Part shown: piece after piece, positions 18,892-29,272 of the stretch
Numbering within the stretch: position 1 is the first letter of the stretch
Layout of the letters: each line of letters begins with the position of its first letter
Origin: Aestuariivita boseongensis
GTDB taxonomy: Bacteria > Pseudomonadota > Alphaproteobacteria > Rhodobacterales > Rhodobacteraceae
DNA: 64,000 nucleotides
Direction of reading: 5' to 3'
Assembly: GCF_001262635.1 (NCBI RefSeq)
Contig: NZ_JXYH01000016.1
Location: 1-64,000, forward strand
Position numbers and translations under genes: made by a program
The notes under the pieces: generated by a model
What the model saw: the letters and a program-made list of their open reading frames with translations, nothing else
What the model was told of the DNA's origin: nothing
Database searches by the model: none

Positions 18892-20469
18892 TCAATGCCC
18901 GCCGATAATGCCGGTGCGCACCGAATAATCCACCGCAATCTCGTAATCGGGGTCATCGTCGCTGTCGACCATCAGATGCCCCGCCTTGGTCAGCAGTTGG
19001 TGGCAGTCGCGGCTGAGGTGGCGCAGCTGGATCTGCTTGCCCTGGGTTTCGTATTTCGCGGCCACCGCCTCGATCGCCTGCAGGGCGGATTGATCCACCA
19101 CGCGGCTGTCGGCGAAATCCACGATCACGACCGACGGGTCGTTTTGCGGATCAAAGAGTTCGGAAAACCCGTCGGAGGAACCGAAGAAGAGCGGCCCTTG
19201 TACCTGATAGACCTTGGCCCCTTCCGGCGTGACATAGGTTTTCGCATGGATGCGCCGCGCGTTGTTCCAGGCATAGGCCAGCGCCGAGACGATGACCCCC
19301 ACCACGACCGCAACCGCCAGATCCTCCAGCACCGTGACCACGGTGACAAGGATGATCACGAAGGCATCGGTCAACGGCACCTTGCGCAGGATCTTCAGGC
19401 TGTTCCAGGCGAATGTGCCGATCACCACCATGAACATCACACCTACAAGGGCGGCCAGCGGGATCAGTTCGATCACCGGGGCGGCAAACAGGATGAAGAC
19501 CAGCAGAAACAGCGCCGCCGCAATGCCTGCGATCCGCGTGCGCCCGCCCGATTTCACGTTGATCATCGACTGGCCGATCATCGCGCAGCCGCCCATGCCA
19601 CCAAAGAACCCGGTCACGGTATTGGCCACGCCTTGGGCCACGCATTCCTGGCTGGCCCCGCCGCGCTTGTTCGTCATCTCGCCCACCAGGTTGAGGGTCA
19701 GAAGGCTCTCGATCAGGCCAATGGCGGCCAGGATCACGGCATAGGGCAGGATGATCTGGAAGGTCTCGAGGGTCAGCGGCACCATGGGAATGTGAAAGCT
19801 GGGCAGCCCCCCCTGGATCGAGGCGAGATCTCCCACGCGCGGCACTTCGAGGCCCAGCGCGATCACCAGCCCGGCCACGATGCCGATACCGGCCAGCGGC
19901 GCCGGAATGATCTTGGTGATGCGCGGCATACCCCAGATGATCGCCATCGTCAGCGCCACCAGTGCCAGCATCATCCCCATCTGATCAGCCGGCAGCCATT
20001 GCCCCCCGCCCATGCCGTGGCCGGTGTTTTCCAGCGTTCCGGGCACCTTGAACTGGCTGAGCTGCGCAAGGAAGATCACGATGGCCAGCCCGTTGACAAA
20101 GCCCAGCATCACCGGATGCGGCACCAGCCGGATGAACTTGCCCCAGCGCAGCACGCCCGCTGTGATCTGCAACAGCCCCATCAGAACGACAGTGGCAAAA
20201 AGATACTCCACGCCGTGCTCGGCCACCAAGGCCACCATCACCACCGCAAGCGCACCGGTGGCCCCGGAAATCATACCGGGCCGGCCGCCGATCAGTGCGG
20301 TGATCAGGCCCACCAGAAAGGCCGCGTAAAGCCCCACCAGAGGGTGCACACCCGCGACAAAGGCAAAGGCAACCGCTTCGGGCACAAGCGCCAGCGCGAC
20401 AGTCAGACCCGACAGAAGCTCGATCCGCAGACGTTCCGGCCCGAAGCCCTGCGGGCGCAGGTCGGTCAT
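18892..20469 (-). CDS. SulP family inorganic anion transporter with STAS domain
   Basis: Roughly 525-residue transporter. The membrane part (about residues 10-400) opens with the SulP signature GLTVALALVPEAVAFAFVAGVHPLVGLYAAF and includes GRPGMISGATGALAVVMVALV. The C-terminal cytoplasmic STAS domain (about 430-520) carries VVIVDFADSRVVDQSALQAIEAVAAKY. SulP proteins carry sulfate, bicarbonate or other anions, with STAS giving regulation. The start is uncertain: ATG at 20469 fits family length, but the frame is open to 20604. Confidence 0.9.
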   Translation of the reverse strand: MTDLRPQGFGPERLRIELLSGLTVALALVPEAVAFAFVAGVHPLVGLYAAFLVGLITALIGGRPGMISGATGALAVVMVALVAEHGVEYLFATVVLMGLLQITAGVLRWGKFIRLVPHPVMLGFVNGLAIVIFLAQLSQFKVPGTLENTGHGMGGGQWLPADQMGMMLALVALTMAIIWGMPRITKIIPAPLAGIGIVAGLVIALGLEVPRVGDLASIQGGLPSFHIPMVPLTLETFQIILPYAVILAAIGLIESLLTLNLVGEMTNKRGGASQECVAQGVANTVTGFFGGMGGCAMIGQSMINVKSGGRTRIAGIAAALFLLVFILFAAPVIELIPLAALVGVMFMVVIGTFAWNSLKILRKVPLTDAFVIILVTVVTVLEDLAVAVVVGVIVSALAYAWNNARRIHAKTYVTPEGAKVYQVQGPLFFGSSDGFSELFDPQNDPSVVIVDFADSRVVDQSALQAIEAVAAKYETQGKQIQLRHLSRDCHQLLTKAGHLMVDSDDDPDYEIAVDYSVRTGIIGGH

Positions 20470-20749
20470 GGCAAGACGGTCAGCGAAAGAGGCGAGAATG
20501 GCGCGGGTCAAGATGTTTGTCCTGTTAACGGTCAGCGGAAACCCCGCCTGATACGCGATGAGGCCTGGCACGGCCATGCCCAGCAGCGGGTAGCCGCTAT
20601 GCACCAGTCACATAGCAGCCTGGTCCAGGATTGCACGGTATTCATAGGTATGCGGCGGGCGCAGCCTCGGCGCTCACGAAAAAATCGGTTTCGCGGGCAG
20701 GCGCCGCCGCCTATCACTGGGGGAAACATCGACAAGGGACACAAGGCTT

Positions 20750-21625
20750 ATGACGGACACCATGATCGCGATCATCGGCGGATCGGGCATTTACGAGATC
20801 GACGGGCTGGAAGACGCAAAATGGCAATCGGTGGACAGCCCCTTTGGCACGCCCTCGGACCAGATCCTGACCGGCACGCTGGACGGCGTGAAGATGGCCT
20901 TCCTGCCCCGGCATGGGAGGGGGCATGTGCACAGCCCCACCTCGGTCCCTTACCGGGCGAATATCGACGCGCTCAAGCGGCTGGGTGTGACGGATATCGT
21001 CAGCGTCTCGGCCGTGGGGTCCTTCCGGGAAGAGATGGCGCCGGGGGATTTCGTCATCGTCGATCAGTTCATCGACCGCACCTTCGCGCGCGAGAAATCC
21101 TTCTTTGGCCCCGGCCTTGTGGCCCATGTCTCGGTCGCGCATCCGACCTGCCCGCGGCTGAGCGATGCCTGCGAAACAGCCGCGCGGGATCAGGGGATCA
21201 ATGTGCATCGCGACGGCACCTATCTGGCGATGGAGGGGCCGCAGTTTTCCACGCTGGCGGAATCGAAGATGTACCGCGAAAGCTGGGGCGCAGATGTGAT
21301 CGGCATGACGAACATGCCCGAGGCGAAATTGGCCCGCGAAGCCGAGATCTGCTACGCCTCGGTGGCGATGGTCACCGATTACGACAGCTGGCACCCTGAT
21401 CATGGGGAGGTCGATGTGACCCAGATCATCGCCACGCTGATGGGCAATGCCGACAAGGCCCGCGGGATGGTCGCGCGCCTGCCCGCGCTTTTGGGTGCCG
21501 ACCGCGCGCCTTGCTCCTATGGCTGCGACCGGGCGCTGGAACATGCGATCCTGACCGCACCGGAAAAGCGTGATCCGGCGATGGTGGAGAAGCTGAGCGC
21601 GGTGGCAGGCCGGGTGCTGGGCTGA
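20750..21625 (+). CDS. mtnP: S-methyl-5'-thioadenosine phosphorylase
   Basis: 291-residue purine-nucleoside phosphorylase-fold enzyme converting methylthioadenosine plus phosphate into adenine and methylthioribose-1-phosphate (methionine salvage). Motifs: IIGGSGIYEIDGL, the phosphate-binding FLPRHGRGHVHSPTSVPYRANIDAL, VSAVGSFREEMAPGDFV, the substrate block MEGPQFSTLAESKMYRESWGADVIGMTNMPEAKLAREAEI and the DYD signature in VTDYDSWH. The adenine formed is the substrate of Apt, encoded about 0.8 kb downstream on the same strand. Confidence 0.96.
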   Translation: MTDTMIAIIGGSGIYEIDGLEDAKWQSVDSPFGTPSDQILTGTLDGVKMAFLPRHGRGHVHSPTSVPYRANIDALKRLGVTDIVSVSAVGSFREEMAPGDFVIVDQFIDRTFAREKSFFGPGLVAHVSVAHPTCPRLSDACETAARDQGINVHRDGTYLAMEGPQFSTLAESKMYRESWGADVIGMTNMPEAKLAREAEICYASVAMVTDYDSWHPDHGEVDVTQIIATLMGNADKARGMVARLPALLGADRAPCSYGCDRALEHAILTAPEKRDPAMVEKLSAVAGRVLG

Positions 21626-21632
21626 GGCCGGG

Positions 21633-21658
21633 GCCCGGAATTTTCGAAAATTCCGGGC
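21633..21658. terminator. TTCGAA-centred palindrome after mtnP
   Basis: A 26-base perfect palindrome (left arm GCCCGGAATTTTC) seven bases after the mtnP stop. Its position and strength suggest a transcription terminator. Confidence 0.6.
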
Positions 21659-21687
21659 GCTCTGAATGTTGGCGGGTCCCGGGCCTT

Positions 21688-21707
21688 GCGATCCTTCGAA
21701 GGATCGC
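21688..21707. repeat. Second TTCGAA-centred palindrome between mtnP and lysE
   Basis: A 20-base perfect palindrome with left arm GCGATCCTTC, 29 bases after the first. Same architecture as the palindromes near 13.9 kb and 57.5 kb. Confidence 0.5.
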
Positions 21708-21772
21708 CGGCACCGGACTTGACTTGCGCCCGGGCGCCGGGCTTGGTGCAAGGGACTTGCAGAGGATGTCTC

Positions 21773-22405
21773 ATGCCGCTTGATCTCTGGCTGACTTTCG
21801 TCGCCGCCTCCACCGCGCTTCTTCTGATCCCCGGACCCACGGTTCTGCTGGTGCTCAGCTACGCCCTTTCGAAAGGGCGTAGTGTCGCCGTCGCGTCTGC
21901 CGCCGGTGTCGCCCTTGGCGATCTGGTGGCGATGACGGCTTCTCTGGCCGGGTTGGGGGCTCTGGTTCTGGCCTCGGCCACCGCGTTCACGGTGCTGAAA
22001 TGGGCCGGGGCGGTCTATCTGATCTGGCTGGGGATCAAGCTCTTGCGTTCGGCCCCCTCGGAAGGGCTGGGAACGCTGAGCACGCGGCGTGAGGTGACTG
22101 CGCGCGGCGTCTTCGGCCACGCGGCGGCCGTCACCGCGCTGAATCCCAAATCCATTGCTTTTTTCATCGCCTTCGTGCCGCAATTCCTGCAACCCCAGGC
22201 ACCGCTGCTGCCGCAATTTGCCATCGAGATCGCGACATTCGTGGGTCTTGCGGCTGTGAACGCACTGGCCTATGTGCTTCTGGCCGACACGCTGCGGCGG
22301 ACGATTGGGCGGGCTTCGGTCATCACCTGGCTGACCCGCGCGGGCGGGGCCGCTTTGGTCGGCATGGGGGTTCTGACCGCCACCCTGAAACGCGCAACGC
22401 CCTGA
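21773..22405 (+). CDS. LysE/RhtB family exporter
   Basis: 210-residue inner-membrane exporter with six hydrophobic stretches and the family opening [35 protein letters not shown]; the later [16 protein letters not shown] block is also conserved. ATG at 21773 was chosen because it begins the family N-terminus (MPLDLWLTF). Lies 8 bases before apt, so the two are probably co-transcribed; whether the exported compound relates to purine or methionine salvage is unknown. Confidence 0.92.
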   Translation: MPLDLWLTFVAASTALLLIPGPTVLLVLSYALSKGRSVAVASAAGVALGDLVAMTASLAGLGALVLASATAFTVLKWAGAVYLIWLGIKLLRSAPSEGLGTLSTRREVTARGVFGHAAAVTALNPKSIAFFIAFVPQFLQPQAPLLPQFAIEIATFVGLAAVNALAYVLLADTLRRTIGRASVITWLTRAGGAALVGMGVLTATLKRATP

Positions 22406-22413
22406 GGACGCAC

Positions 22414-22944
22414 ATGAAAACCGTCAAAGACTATATCCGCACCATTGTCGATTTCCCCCATGAAGGGATCATGTTTCGCGATGTGACGACGCTTTTTGCC
22501 GATCCGCGCGGGTTCCGGATGGCCGTGGACCAGATGCTGCACCCCTATGCCGGTCAGCCCATTGACAAGGTCGTGGGGCTTGAGGCGCGCGGGTTCATCC
22601 TGGGCGGCGCGATTGCGCATCAGTTGTCCGTTGGCTTCGTGCCCATTCGCAAGAAGGGCAAGCTGCCGGGCCGGACGATCAGCCAGGATTACAAGCTGGA
22701 ATATGGCGAGGCGATTGTGGAGATCCATGACGACGCGATCGAGGCCGGAGAACGGGTGCTGGTGGTCGACGACCTGCTGGCCACGGGCGGCACATGTGCG
22801 GCGGGGATTTCGCTGATCGAACGGCTGGGGGGCGAGATCGTCTCCTGCGCCTTCATCATCGACCTGCCGGATCTGGGCGGGCGCAAGGTGCTGGAAGATA
22901 TGGGCATGGATGTCCATGCGCTGTGTTCCTACGAAGGGCTTTGA
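22414..22944 (+). CDS. apt: Adenine phosphoribosyltransferase
   Basis: 176-residue enzyme joining adenine and PRPP to give AMP. Opening [21 protein letters not shown] is diagnostic for Apt, [17 protein letters not shown] follows, and the PRPP-binding loop is [13 protein letters not shown]. It takes up the adenine released by MtnP, encoded just upstream, which makes this a small methylthioadenosine-recycling neighbourhood. A GCGCGC-centred palindrome follows the stop. Confidence 0.96.
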   Translation: MKTVKDYIRTIVDFPHEGIMFRDVTTLFADPRGFRMAVDQMLHPYAGQPIDKVVGLEARGFILGGAIAHQLSVGFVPIRKKGKLPGRTISQDYKLEYGEAIVEIHDDAIEAGERVLVVDDLLATGGTCAAGISLIERLGGEIVSCAFIIDLPDLGGRKVLEDMGMDVHALCSYEGL

Positions 22945-22952
22945 GCGCGAAA

Positions 22953-22972
22953 ATGTTTCGCGCGCGAAACAT
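22953..22972. terminator. Palindrome downstream of apt
   Basis: Perfect 20-base palindrome with arms ATGTTTCGCG and CGCGAAACAT, nine bases after the apt stop. Probable terminator, although no T-run follows directly. Confidence 0.45.
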
Positions 22973-23034
22973 CCCGTCGGATTTTATTCAAATCCCGGAT
23001 TTTTGACGGAGCCCCTTGGGGCCGGTGTTGCGTG

Positions 23035-23062
23035 CCGTATTTTTGAAGAGAAGAAGAGCAGG
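23035..23062 (+). repeat. Copy 2 of the gene-3'-end repeat
   Basis: CCGTATTTTTGAAGAGAAG followed by AAGAGCAGG, in the gap between convergent apt and the FAD-linked oxidase gene. It matches the elements after lysC (12518-12544, minus) and terB (60195-60223). Confidence 0.55.
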
Positions 23063-23069
23063 ACGGCGC

Positions 23070-24494
23070 CTAGCCGTCCAGCGGCAGGATGACACCGGGG
23101 TTCATGATGCCGTGCGGATCCAGCGCGGCTTTGATCGCGCGCATGGCCGACAGCTTGGCCGGGTCGGAGTACCGCTGCAGATCGGCCACCTTCAGGCGGC
23201 CCACGCCATGTTCGGCACTGACCGATCCGCCCAGTTCATGCACCAGGTCATGGACCGCCGCCTTGATCGCATCGCGCTGGTTGTCGTGATCGGCGCGGGT
23301 TTTGCCCGGCATCGGGAAGACGTTGTAATGCAGATTGCCGTCGCCCACATGGCCGAAGCAGTTGATGCGGAATTCGCCCAGCGTCGCGATCACCTCATCG
23401 CCCCGCGCGATGAATTCGGGCAGCGCGCCCAGGGGGACCGAGATGTCGTGGCTGGAGACAGACCCGATGCGTCGATTGGCTTCCGGGATCTGTTCGCGCA
23501 CCGCCCAGAACTCGGCCCGCTGGGCCTCGGACTGGGCGATCAGGCCATCGGTGGCCAGCCCCTGCTCAAGCGCCGCTTCGAACAGCTGCATCAGCGCCTC
23601 TTGCGGGTCGAGACCGCGTGCGAGGCCCAGCTCGATCAGCACGGTCCAGTCCGGCGCGGGGTCGAAGGGCTGCCGGATATCGGGTAGTTTTTCGGTCAGG
23701 AAATCAAAGCCCATGCGGTGCATCAGCTCGAACGCGCTGATCCCCTCGCCCATCTGGTCGCGCACCAGCGACAGAAGGCCAAGCGCGGCCTGCGGGGACG
23801 GCACGACAAACATCGCAGCGCCGGTTTCGGCCGGTTTCGGAAAAAGCTTGAGCGCGGCGGCCGTGATCACCCCCAACGTGCCCTCGGAGCCGATCAGCAG
23901 GTTCTTCAGATCATAGCCGGTGTTGTTCTTCCGAAGCCGGGTCAGACCGTGCCAGATCTGGCCATCCGGCAGAACCGCTTCCAGCCCCAGGCACAGATCG
24001 CGCGCATTGCCATAGCGCAGAACGCCTGTGCCGCCCGCATTCGTGGCAAGGTTGCCGCCAATCCGGGCCGAGCCTTCGGCGGCCAGCGACAGCGGGAAGA
24101 GGCGGCCTGCCCCTTCGGCCGCGGCCTGCACATCGGCCAGGATCGCGCCTGCTTCGGCCACCAGCACGTTTTCGTCGGGATAGACCGCGCGGATGGCGGT
24201 CATGCGTTCCAGCGTCAGGACCACCGGGTTCATGTCACCTTCGACCACCTGGCCGCCCACCAGCCCTGTGCCGCCGCCGTAAGGAACCAGGGGAACACGC
24301 GCCGCGTTGCAGGCGGTGATGATGGCCGCGACCTCTTCCACCGTTCTTGGTGCAACGATCAGACCGGCGCTGCCGTGGTAACGCCCGCGCGGTTCTTCGA
24401 AAAAGCGCGGCTCGGGCGGGCGAAAGGCGTCTGCGGGCAGCGCGGCGCGCAGGCGGTCTTCCAGATCGGGGGTGACGGGGTTCAGATCGACCAT
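23070..24494 (-). CDS. FAD-binding oxidase, GlcD/D-lactate dehydrogenase type
   Basis: 474-residue flavoprotein of the vanillyl-alcohol-oxidase/PCMH superfamily. The FAD-binding half has VPYGGGTGLVGGQV and LAAEGSARIGGNLATNAGGTGVLRYGNARDLCLGLEAVLPDG; the C-terminal half has the FAD-oxidase cap with NCFGHVGDGNLHYNVFP and the terminal SAEHGVGRLK signature. Family members oxidise 2-hydroxyacids such as D-lactate, D-2-hydroxyglutarate or glycolate. There are no glcE/glcF partners alongside, so a stand-alone D-2-hydroxyacid dehydrogenase is the more likely reading. Confidence 0.9.
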   Translation of the reverse strand: MVDLNPVTPDLEDRLRAALPADAFRPPEPRFFEEPRGRYHGSAGLIVAPRTVEEVAAIITACNAARVPLVPYGGGTGLVGGQVVEGDMNPVVLTLERMTAIRAVYPDENVLVAEAGAILADVQAAAEGAGRLFPLSLAAEGSARIGGNLATNAGGTGVLRYGNARDLCLGLEAVLPDGQIWHGLTRLRKNNTGYDLKNLLIGSEGTLGVITAAALKLFPKPAETGAAMFVVPSPQAALGLLSLVRDQMGEGISAFELMHRMGFDFLTEKLPDIRQPFDPAPDWTVLIELGLARGLDPQEALMQLFEAALEQGLATDGLIAQSEAQRAEFWAVREQIPEANRRIGSVSSHDISVPLGALPEFIARGDEVIATLGEFRINCFGHVGDGNLHYNVFPMPGKTRADHDNQRDAIKAAVHDLVHELGGSVSAEHGVGRLKVADLQRYSDPAKLSAMRAIKAALDPHGIMNPGVILPLDG

Positions 24495-24534
24495 GGATCA
24501 GGGCCTAGCAGCAATGCAGGCGGCGCTCAACGCG

Positions 24535-25368
24535 TCAGTTTTCGGGATCGCGCAGCCATTCAGGCCGCAGCACAACCACCGTGGGCCTGTCGGGCAATGT
24601 GCGCAGCGACAGCTCGATCGAGGATCCGCCGGGGATGTCGATGGCGAATTCATCCGCCATGCCCGCCACGAACTGATCCAGCGAAAAGCCCGAGAACCAG
24701 TGCATCGGGATCACGACCGAGGATTTCAGCCGTTTCAGCACCGTGATCATTTCCGGCAGCGACATGGTGTATCCGCCATCGACCGGCGCCATGACCACGT
24801 CAAGCCGACCGAGGGCTGCAAATTGTTCATCATTGGGCACGTGATGCAGGTGCCCCAGATGGCCCACGCACAGCCCCGCCACTTCGAACACGAAGATCGA
24901 ATTGCCGCGCGGTTCGGATGCGCCGAATTGCCCGCGGATATCGGTCGAGACATTGCGCACCAGCATTTCCCCTAGATCGAGGTAATGGTCGATGCCTGTG
25001 CCGAACTCCTCCCCCCAGCCGCGCAGGGCGTGGGGAATGGCCGGGTCGGGGTTGGCCGTCCAATGGGTGGAATGGGCATGGTTCATCGTGACCACATCGG
25101 GGATCATCGTCGTGTTGCCGATAAAGCCGGTGAAATCCGTCACCGCGTTCAGCCCGCCCGGCGTCTGGATCAGGAAGGAGGCATGGGCGATATACTGGAT
25201 CCGGACCGAAAACTGTTCGACCGGGTCGGTCCAGCTGGCCTTCTGGATATATTCGAGCCCCGGCGCGGCATCGGCGATAGCGATGCAATGGCTGGGGCGG
25301 CGGGTTTCCTGCGCAGCGGCGGGAAGCGCCAGAAGAAGGGCGGCAAGGGAAAACAACATCCTCATCAT
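24535..25368 (-). CDS. Periplasmic MBL-fold metallohydrolase (UlaG-like)
   Basis: About 277 residues with an N-terminal signal peptide (MRMLFSLAALLLALPAAAQE), so secreted. The mature part has metallo-beta-lactamase features: IQYIAHASFLIQTPGGLNAVTDFTGF, the metal-binding NHAHSTHW (HxHxxH-like), GHLGHLHH and IPMHWF. The general plan resembles UlaG-like lactonase/hydrolase proteins. ATG at 25368 is chosen because it puts the signal peptide at the start; an adjacent in-frame ATG at 25365 is equally possible. Substrate unknown. Confidence 0.85.
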   Translation of the reverse strand: MMRMLFSLAALLLALPAAAQETRRPSHCIAIADAAPGLEYIQKASWTDPVEQFSVRIQYIAHASFLIQTPGGLNAVTDFTGFIGNTTMIPDVVTMNHAHSTHWTANPDPAIPHALRGWGEEFGTGIDHYLDLGEMLVRNVSTDIRGQFGASEPRGNSIFVFEVAGLCVGHLGHLHHVPNDEQFAALGRLDVVMAPVDGGYTMSLPEMITVLKRLKSSVVIPMHWFSGFSLDQFVAGMADEFAIDIPGGSSIELSLRTLPDRPTVVVLRPEWLRDPEN

Positions 25369-25420
25369 GCCGGAAAGTTTAGGCTGCGCGCGGCGCAAGT
25401 CACGTAAAAACCCGACCCGT

Positions 25421-26209
25421 TCAGGCGGTGGCGCGTGCATCGCTTAAGGATTGGCCACAGGCGCACACTTCGCCTGCGATTTGCATGAGGCTTTCAGACA
25501 ACGGGCTTGTCTTGCGCCAGACCATGCCCACGATGCGCCCCGGTTCCGGCGGGGTGAACCGCAACAGCGACGCGGCGGCAGACCGGGTTTCGACGGGCAC
25601 CGCCATTTCCGGGATCAGCGTCACGCCGATGCTTGCGCCCACCATCTGCACCAGCGTCGAGAGTGAGCTGCCATCCAGCCCCTGCCGGGGCCGCGCCGCG
25701 CCGCGCCGATATGGCAAAGCGACAGGGCCTGGTCGCGAAAGCAATGCCCTTCTTCCAGCAAAAGCAGGCGTTCGCCGTGCAAATCGTCCACCGTGGCGCG
25801 GCGGGCATCGCTTGCCGGGCGCACCAGACCCATCGCTTCGGAAAACAGCGCCACTTCGGTCAGAACCGGATCGGAGACCGGCAAGGTCAGGATCGCGCAA
25901 TCCAGCTGGCCGTCTGACAATTCGCCCAAGAGCCGCGGCGTGAGGGTTTCGCGCACGTGGATGTCCAGCCTCAGATGCAGGTCCCACAGCCGCCCGACCA
26001 GCCGGTCGCGGGCTGTGGGCACCAGATCGCCCAGTTCATCCACCGCCTGCAGGACTGTTGAGACACCGGCGGCGAACTCCTCGCCAAAACCGGTCAGACG
26101 CACCTTGCGCGGGCTGGGAGACCGAACAGTCCTCGACCGCGCGCTCGAAATGGCCGTGCTACGCAAGCGTCCTGAAATACTGCATCTGTTTCAAAGTGCT
26201 AGTTGTCAT
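25421..26209 (-). pseudogene. oxyR: Decayed oxyR (LysR-type peroxide regulator)
   Basis: Pieces of an OxyR-like LysR regulator survive in order on the minus strand but in different frames. An N-terminal piece (LKQMQYFRTLA) is interrupted by TAG, followed by HGHFERAVEDCSVSQPA (helix-turn-helix), then after a deletion and frameshift KVRLTGFGEEFAAGV and TARDRLVGRL; another deletion precedes LDIHVRETLTPRLLGELSDGQLDCAILTLP and EEGHCFRDQALSLC (conserved OxyR cysteine), and a last frameshift leads to GSSLSTLVQMVGASIGVTLIPEMAVP. No frame can give a full regulator. It faces a katG relic, preserving the usual divergent arrangement. Confidence 0.85.
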
Positions 26210-26302
26210 TGGAAAAATTATCGATCCAATCAGAACATGCAATGTATACCAACCGAAAAGCTTCGTAAGAACGGTTCCAAGGTTTCGCGCCGGGGAGGAT
26301 GA

Positions 26303-26746
<444 letters not shown>

Positions 26747-26851
26747 TGAGGGCGCGGCTTCCTACCGGGGTTGCGCCCTTTTCCATACAGGAACGCCCGG
26801 CCGCGCCGTTTTGGTGGAAATTGGCAGGGGTCGTGCGGGCCTGATTTGCGT

Positions 26852-27478
26852 TTAACCGCCGTGGCGTTGCAACGTCATCAACCGGGCGGTAAGCATCAGG
26901 ACAAAACTGATCAGCACGGCAACCTCACCACCCAGCAGCGGCTCCAACACCAGGTAGATCGCGCCGCCAGCCAGCGAAATGGATGCGTAGAGATCCTCTT
27001 TCAATATGCTGGGGGTCACGTTGCTGAGCACGTCACGGATCATGCCGCCCACGGTCCCTGTCACGCAGCCGATGATCACCGCGATGATCCAGCCGGTGTC
27101 CATCTGATCCGCGATCCGCACCCCGATCAGGGTAAAAAGCGCCAGACCGACCGCGTCGAGACGCATCAAAAGCCTGTGGCGCTGGCCTGCGCCGGATGGC
27201 ATGCGCATGCCGACAAAAAACACGATCAGGGCAACCGGAATGATCACGAAGACAAAGACGGGATCCTGAATCCAGAACACCGGGAACCGCCCAAGAAACA
27301 GATCACGCACGGTTCCACCGCCAAGAGCCGTTGCAAAGGCCAGCACGGTGGCCCCGAACGGATCCATCTGATGCCGCGCCGCCTGTAGCGCGGCCGAGGC
27401 CGCAAGCACCGCCGAGGCGAGATACCCCAAAAGCGCCACTGCCTGGGCAAGAGAAGGGGAAAGCGCCTCGGGGATCAT
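26852..27478 (-). CDS. TRIC-type cation channel / UPF0126 membrane protein
   Basis: About 208 residues with six to seven hydrophobic helices arranged as two related halves, each with the family's glycine motif followed by RD: ALGGGTVRDLFLG in the first and VGGMIRDVLSN in the second. This is the bacterial TRIC/UPF0126 (YicG-like) family, forming trimeric monovalent cation channels. ATG at 27478 is used; a TTG four codons upstream is the alternative. Single gene on the minus strand, 126 bases from hutU. Confidence 0.9.
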   Translation of the reverse strand: MIPEALSPSLAQAVALLGYLASAVLAASAALQAARHQMDPFGATVLAFATALGGGTVRDLFLGRFPVFWIQDPVFVFVIIPVALIVFFVGMRMPSGAGQRHRLLMRLDAVGLALFTLIGVRIADQMDTGWIIAVIIGCVTGTVGGMIRDVLSNVTPSILKEDLYASISLAGGAIYLVLEPLLGGEVAVLISFVLMLTARLMTLQRHGG

Positions 27479-27604
27479 GAATTCGGCCAAACGGTCCTTG
27501 TCTGGAATGGCAGTGGCCCCACCCTACGCAGGCTGGCCGCGGGGACAAGCCCCGCCCAAAAGCGCGGGGGCCCGAACCCAGATCCACGCCCCGGTCTGCC
27601 GGGA

Positions 27605-29272
27605 TCAGAGAATGCCCGGCAACCTCAGCCCGTGTTCGCGCGCGCAGTCCTTTGCAATGTCATATCCGGCATCAGCGTGGCGCATGACGCCCGTTGCCGG
27701 ATCGTTCCACAGCACACGCTCAAGGCGCTTGTCGGCCTCTGGCGTGCCGTCGCACAGGATCACCATGCCGGAATGCTGCGAGAACCCCATGCCGACGCCG
27801 CCGCCATGGTGCAGTGACACCCATGTGGCCCCGCTTGCTGTGTTCAGAAGCGCGTTCAGAAGCGGCCAGTCGCTGACCGCGTCAGAGCCGTCCTTCATCG
27901 CCTCGGTCTCGCGGTTGGGCGACGCGACCGAGCCGGAATCCAGATGATCGCGCCCAATGACAACAGGGGCTTTCAATTCGCCGGTGCGAACCATCTCGTT
28001 GATGGCAAGGCCTGCGCGGTGCCGGTCGCCCAGCCCGATCCAGCAGATGCGCGCGGGCAGGCCCTGAAAGGCGATCCGGTCCTGCGCCATGTCAAGCCAT
28101 TGGTGCAGGTGGGTATTGTCGGGGAACAACTGCTTCATCTTGGCGTCGGTCTTGTAGATATCCTCGGGATCGCCGGAAAGCGCACACCAGCGGAACGGCC
28201 CGATGCCCCGGCAGAACAGGGGCCGGATATAGGCGGGCACGAAACCGGGGAAGGCAAAGGCGTTTTCCAGACCTTCTTCCAAAGCCACCTGCCGGATGTT
28301 GTTGCCGTAATCCAGCGTGGGCACGCCCGCGTTCCAGAAATCGACCATTGCGGCCACGTGCACCTTCATCGACGCGCGGGCGGCCTGTTCGACCGCCTTG
28401 GGGTCGGTTTCGCGTTTGGCCTTCCATTCGGCCACGGACCAGCCCTGCGGCAGATAGCCGTTCACCGGGTCATGGGCGCTGGTCTGGTCGGTGACGATAT
28501 CGGGGTGGATGCCGCGCCGCACCAGTTCGGGGAAGACATCCGCCGCGTTGCCCAGAAGGCCCACGGATTTCGCTTCGCCCGCTTTGGTCCAACGCTCGAT
28601 CATCTCAAGCGCTTCATCCAGAGAGGTGGCTTTCTCGTCCAGATACCGGGTACGGATGCGGAAATCGATCCGGCTTTCATCGCATTCCACAGCCAGACAG
28701 CAAGCGCCTGCAAACACCGCCGCAAGTGGCTGCGCACCGCCCATGCCGCCCAGACCGCCGGTCAGGATCCAGCGGCCTGTCAGATCGCCATTGTAATGCT
28801 GGCGGCCCGCTTCGGCGAAGGTCTCATAGGTGCCCTGCACGATGCCCTGCGTGCCGATATAGATCCAGGACCCCGCCGTCATCTGGCCGTACATCATCAG
28901 CCCCTTGCGGTCGAGCTCGCTGAAATGGTCCCAGGTCGCCCAATGGGGCACGAGGTTCGAATTGGCGATCAGCACGCGCGGAGCGTTTTCATGGGTGCGG
29001 AAGATGCCCACGGGTTTGCCGGATTGAACCAGCAGTGTCTCGTCCTCCTCCAGATCCTTCAGGCTGGCGACGATGCGGTCGAAATCCTCCCATGTCCGCG
29101 CCGCACGGCCGATGCCGCCATAGACCACCAGCTCATGCGGGGCCTCGGCCACATCGGGGTGCAGGTTGTTCATCAGCATGCGAAGCGGGGCCTCGGCGGC
29201 CCAGCTTTTGGTGCTCAGTTCCGGGCCGGTGGGCGGGAAGATATCGCGGGTGTTGTGGCGGGGATCGGTCAT
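27605..29272 (-). CDS. hutU: Urocanate hydratase
   Basis: 555-residue NAD+-containing urocanase converting urocanate to 4-imidazolone-5-propionate, the second step of histidine breakdown. Recognised by [16 protein letters not shown]-like opening ([13 protein letters not shown]), [41 protein letters not shown], the NAD site region [14 protein letters not shown] and [30 protein letters not shown]. The ATG at 29272 overlaps the hutG TGA; an ATG four codons upstream exists but would break the ATGA pattern seen throughout the operon. Last gene of hutIHGU. Confidence 0.97.
   Translation of the reverse strand: MTDPRHNTRDIFPPTGPELSTKSWAAEAPLRMLMNNLHPDVAEAPHELVVYGGIGRAARTWEDFDRIVASLKDLEEDETLLVQSGKPVGIFRTHENAPRVLIANSNLVPHWATWDHFSELDRKGLMMYGQMTAGSWIYIGTQGIVQGTYETFAEAGRQHYNGDLTGRWILTGGLGGMGGAQPLAAVFAGACCLAVECDESRIDFRIRTRYLDEKATSLDEALEMIERWTKAGEAKSVGLLGNAADVFPELVRRGIHPDIVTDQTSAHDPVNGYLPQGWSVAEWKAKRETDPKAVEQAARASMKVHVAAMVDFWNAGVPTLDYGNNIRQVALEEGLENAFAFPGFVPAYIRPLFCRGIGPFRWCALSGDPEDIYKTDAKMKQLFPDNTHLHQWLDMAQDRIAFQGLPARICWIGLGDRHRAGLAINEMVRTGELKAPVVIGRDHLDSGSVASPNRETEAMKDGSDAVSDWPLLNALLNTASGATWVSLHHGGGVGMGFSQHSGMVILCDGTPEADKRLERVLWNDPATGVMRHADAGYDIAKDCAREHGLRLPGIL

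Noticed and set aside
18814-21399. 861-codon plus-strand frame across the SulP gene into mtnP
   Set aside because: Antisense to SulP and out of frame with mtnP; low-complexity His/Gln/Asp-rich product with no family resemblance.
20714-22216. 500-codon minus-strand frame opposite mtnP and lysE
   Set aside because: Both opposite-strand genes have clear families, so this is a shadow frame.
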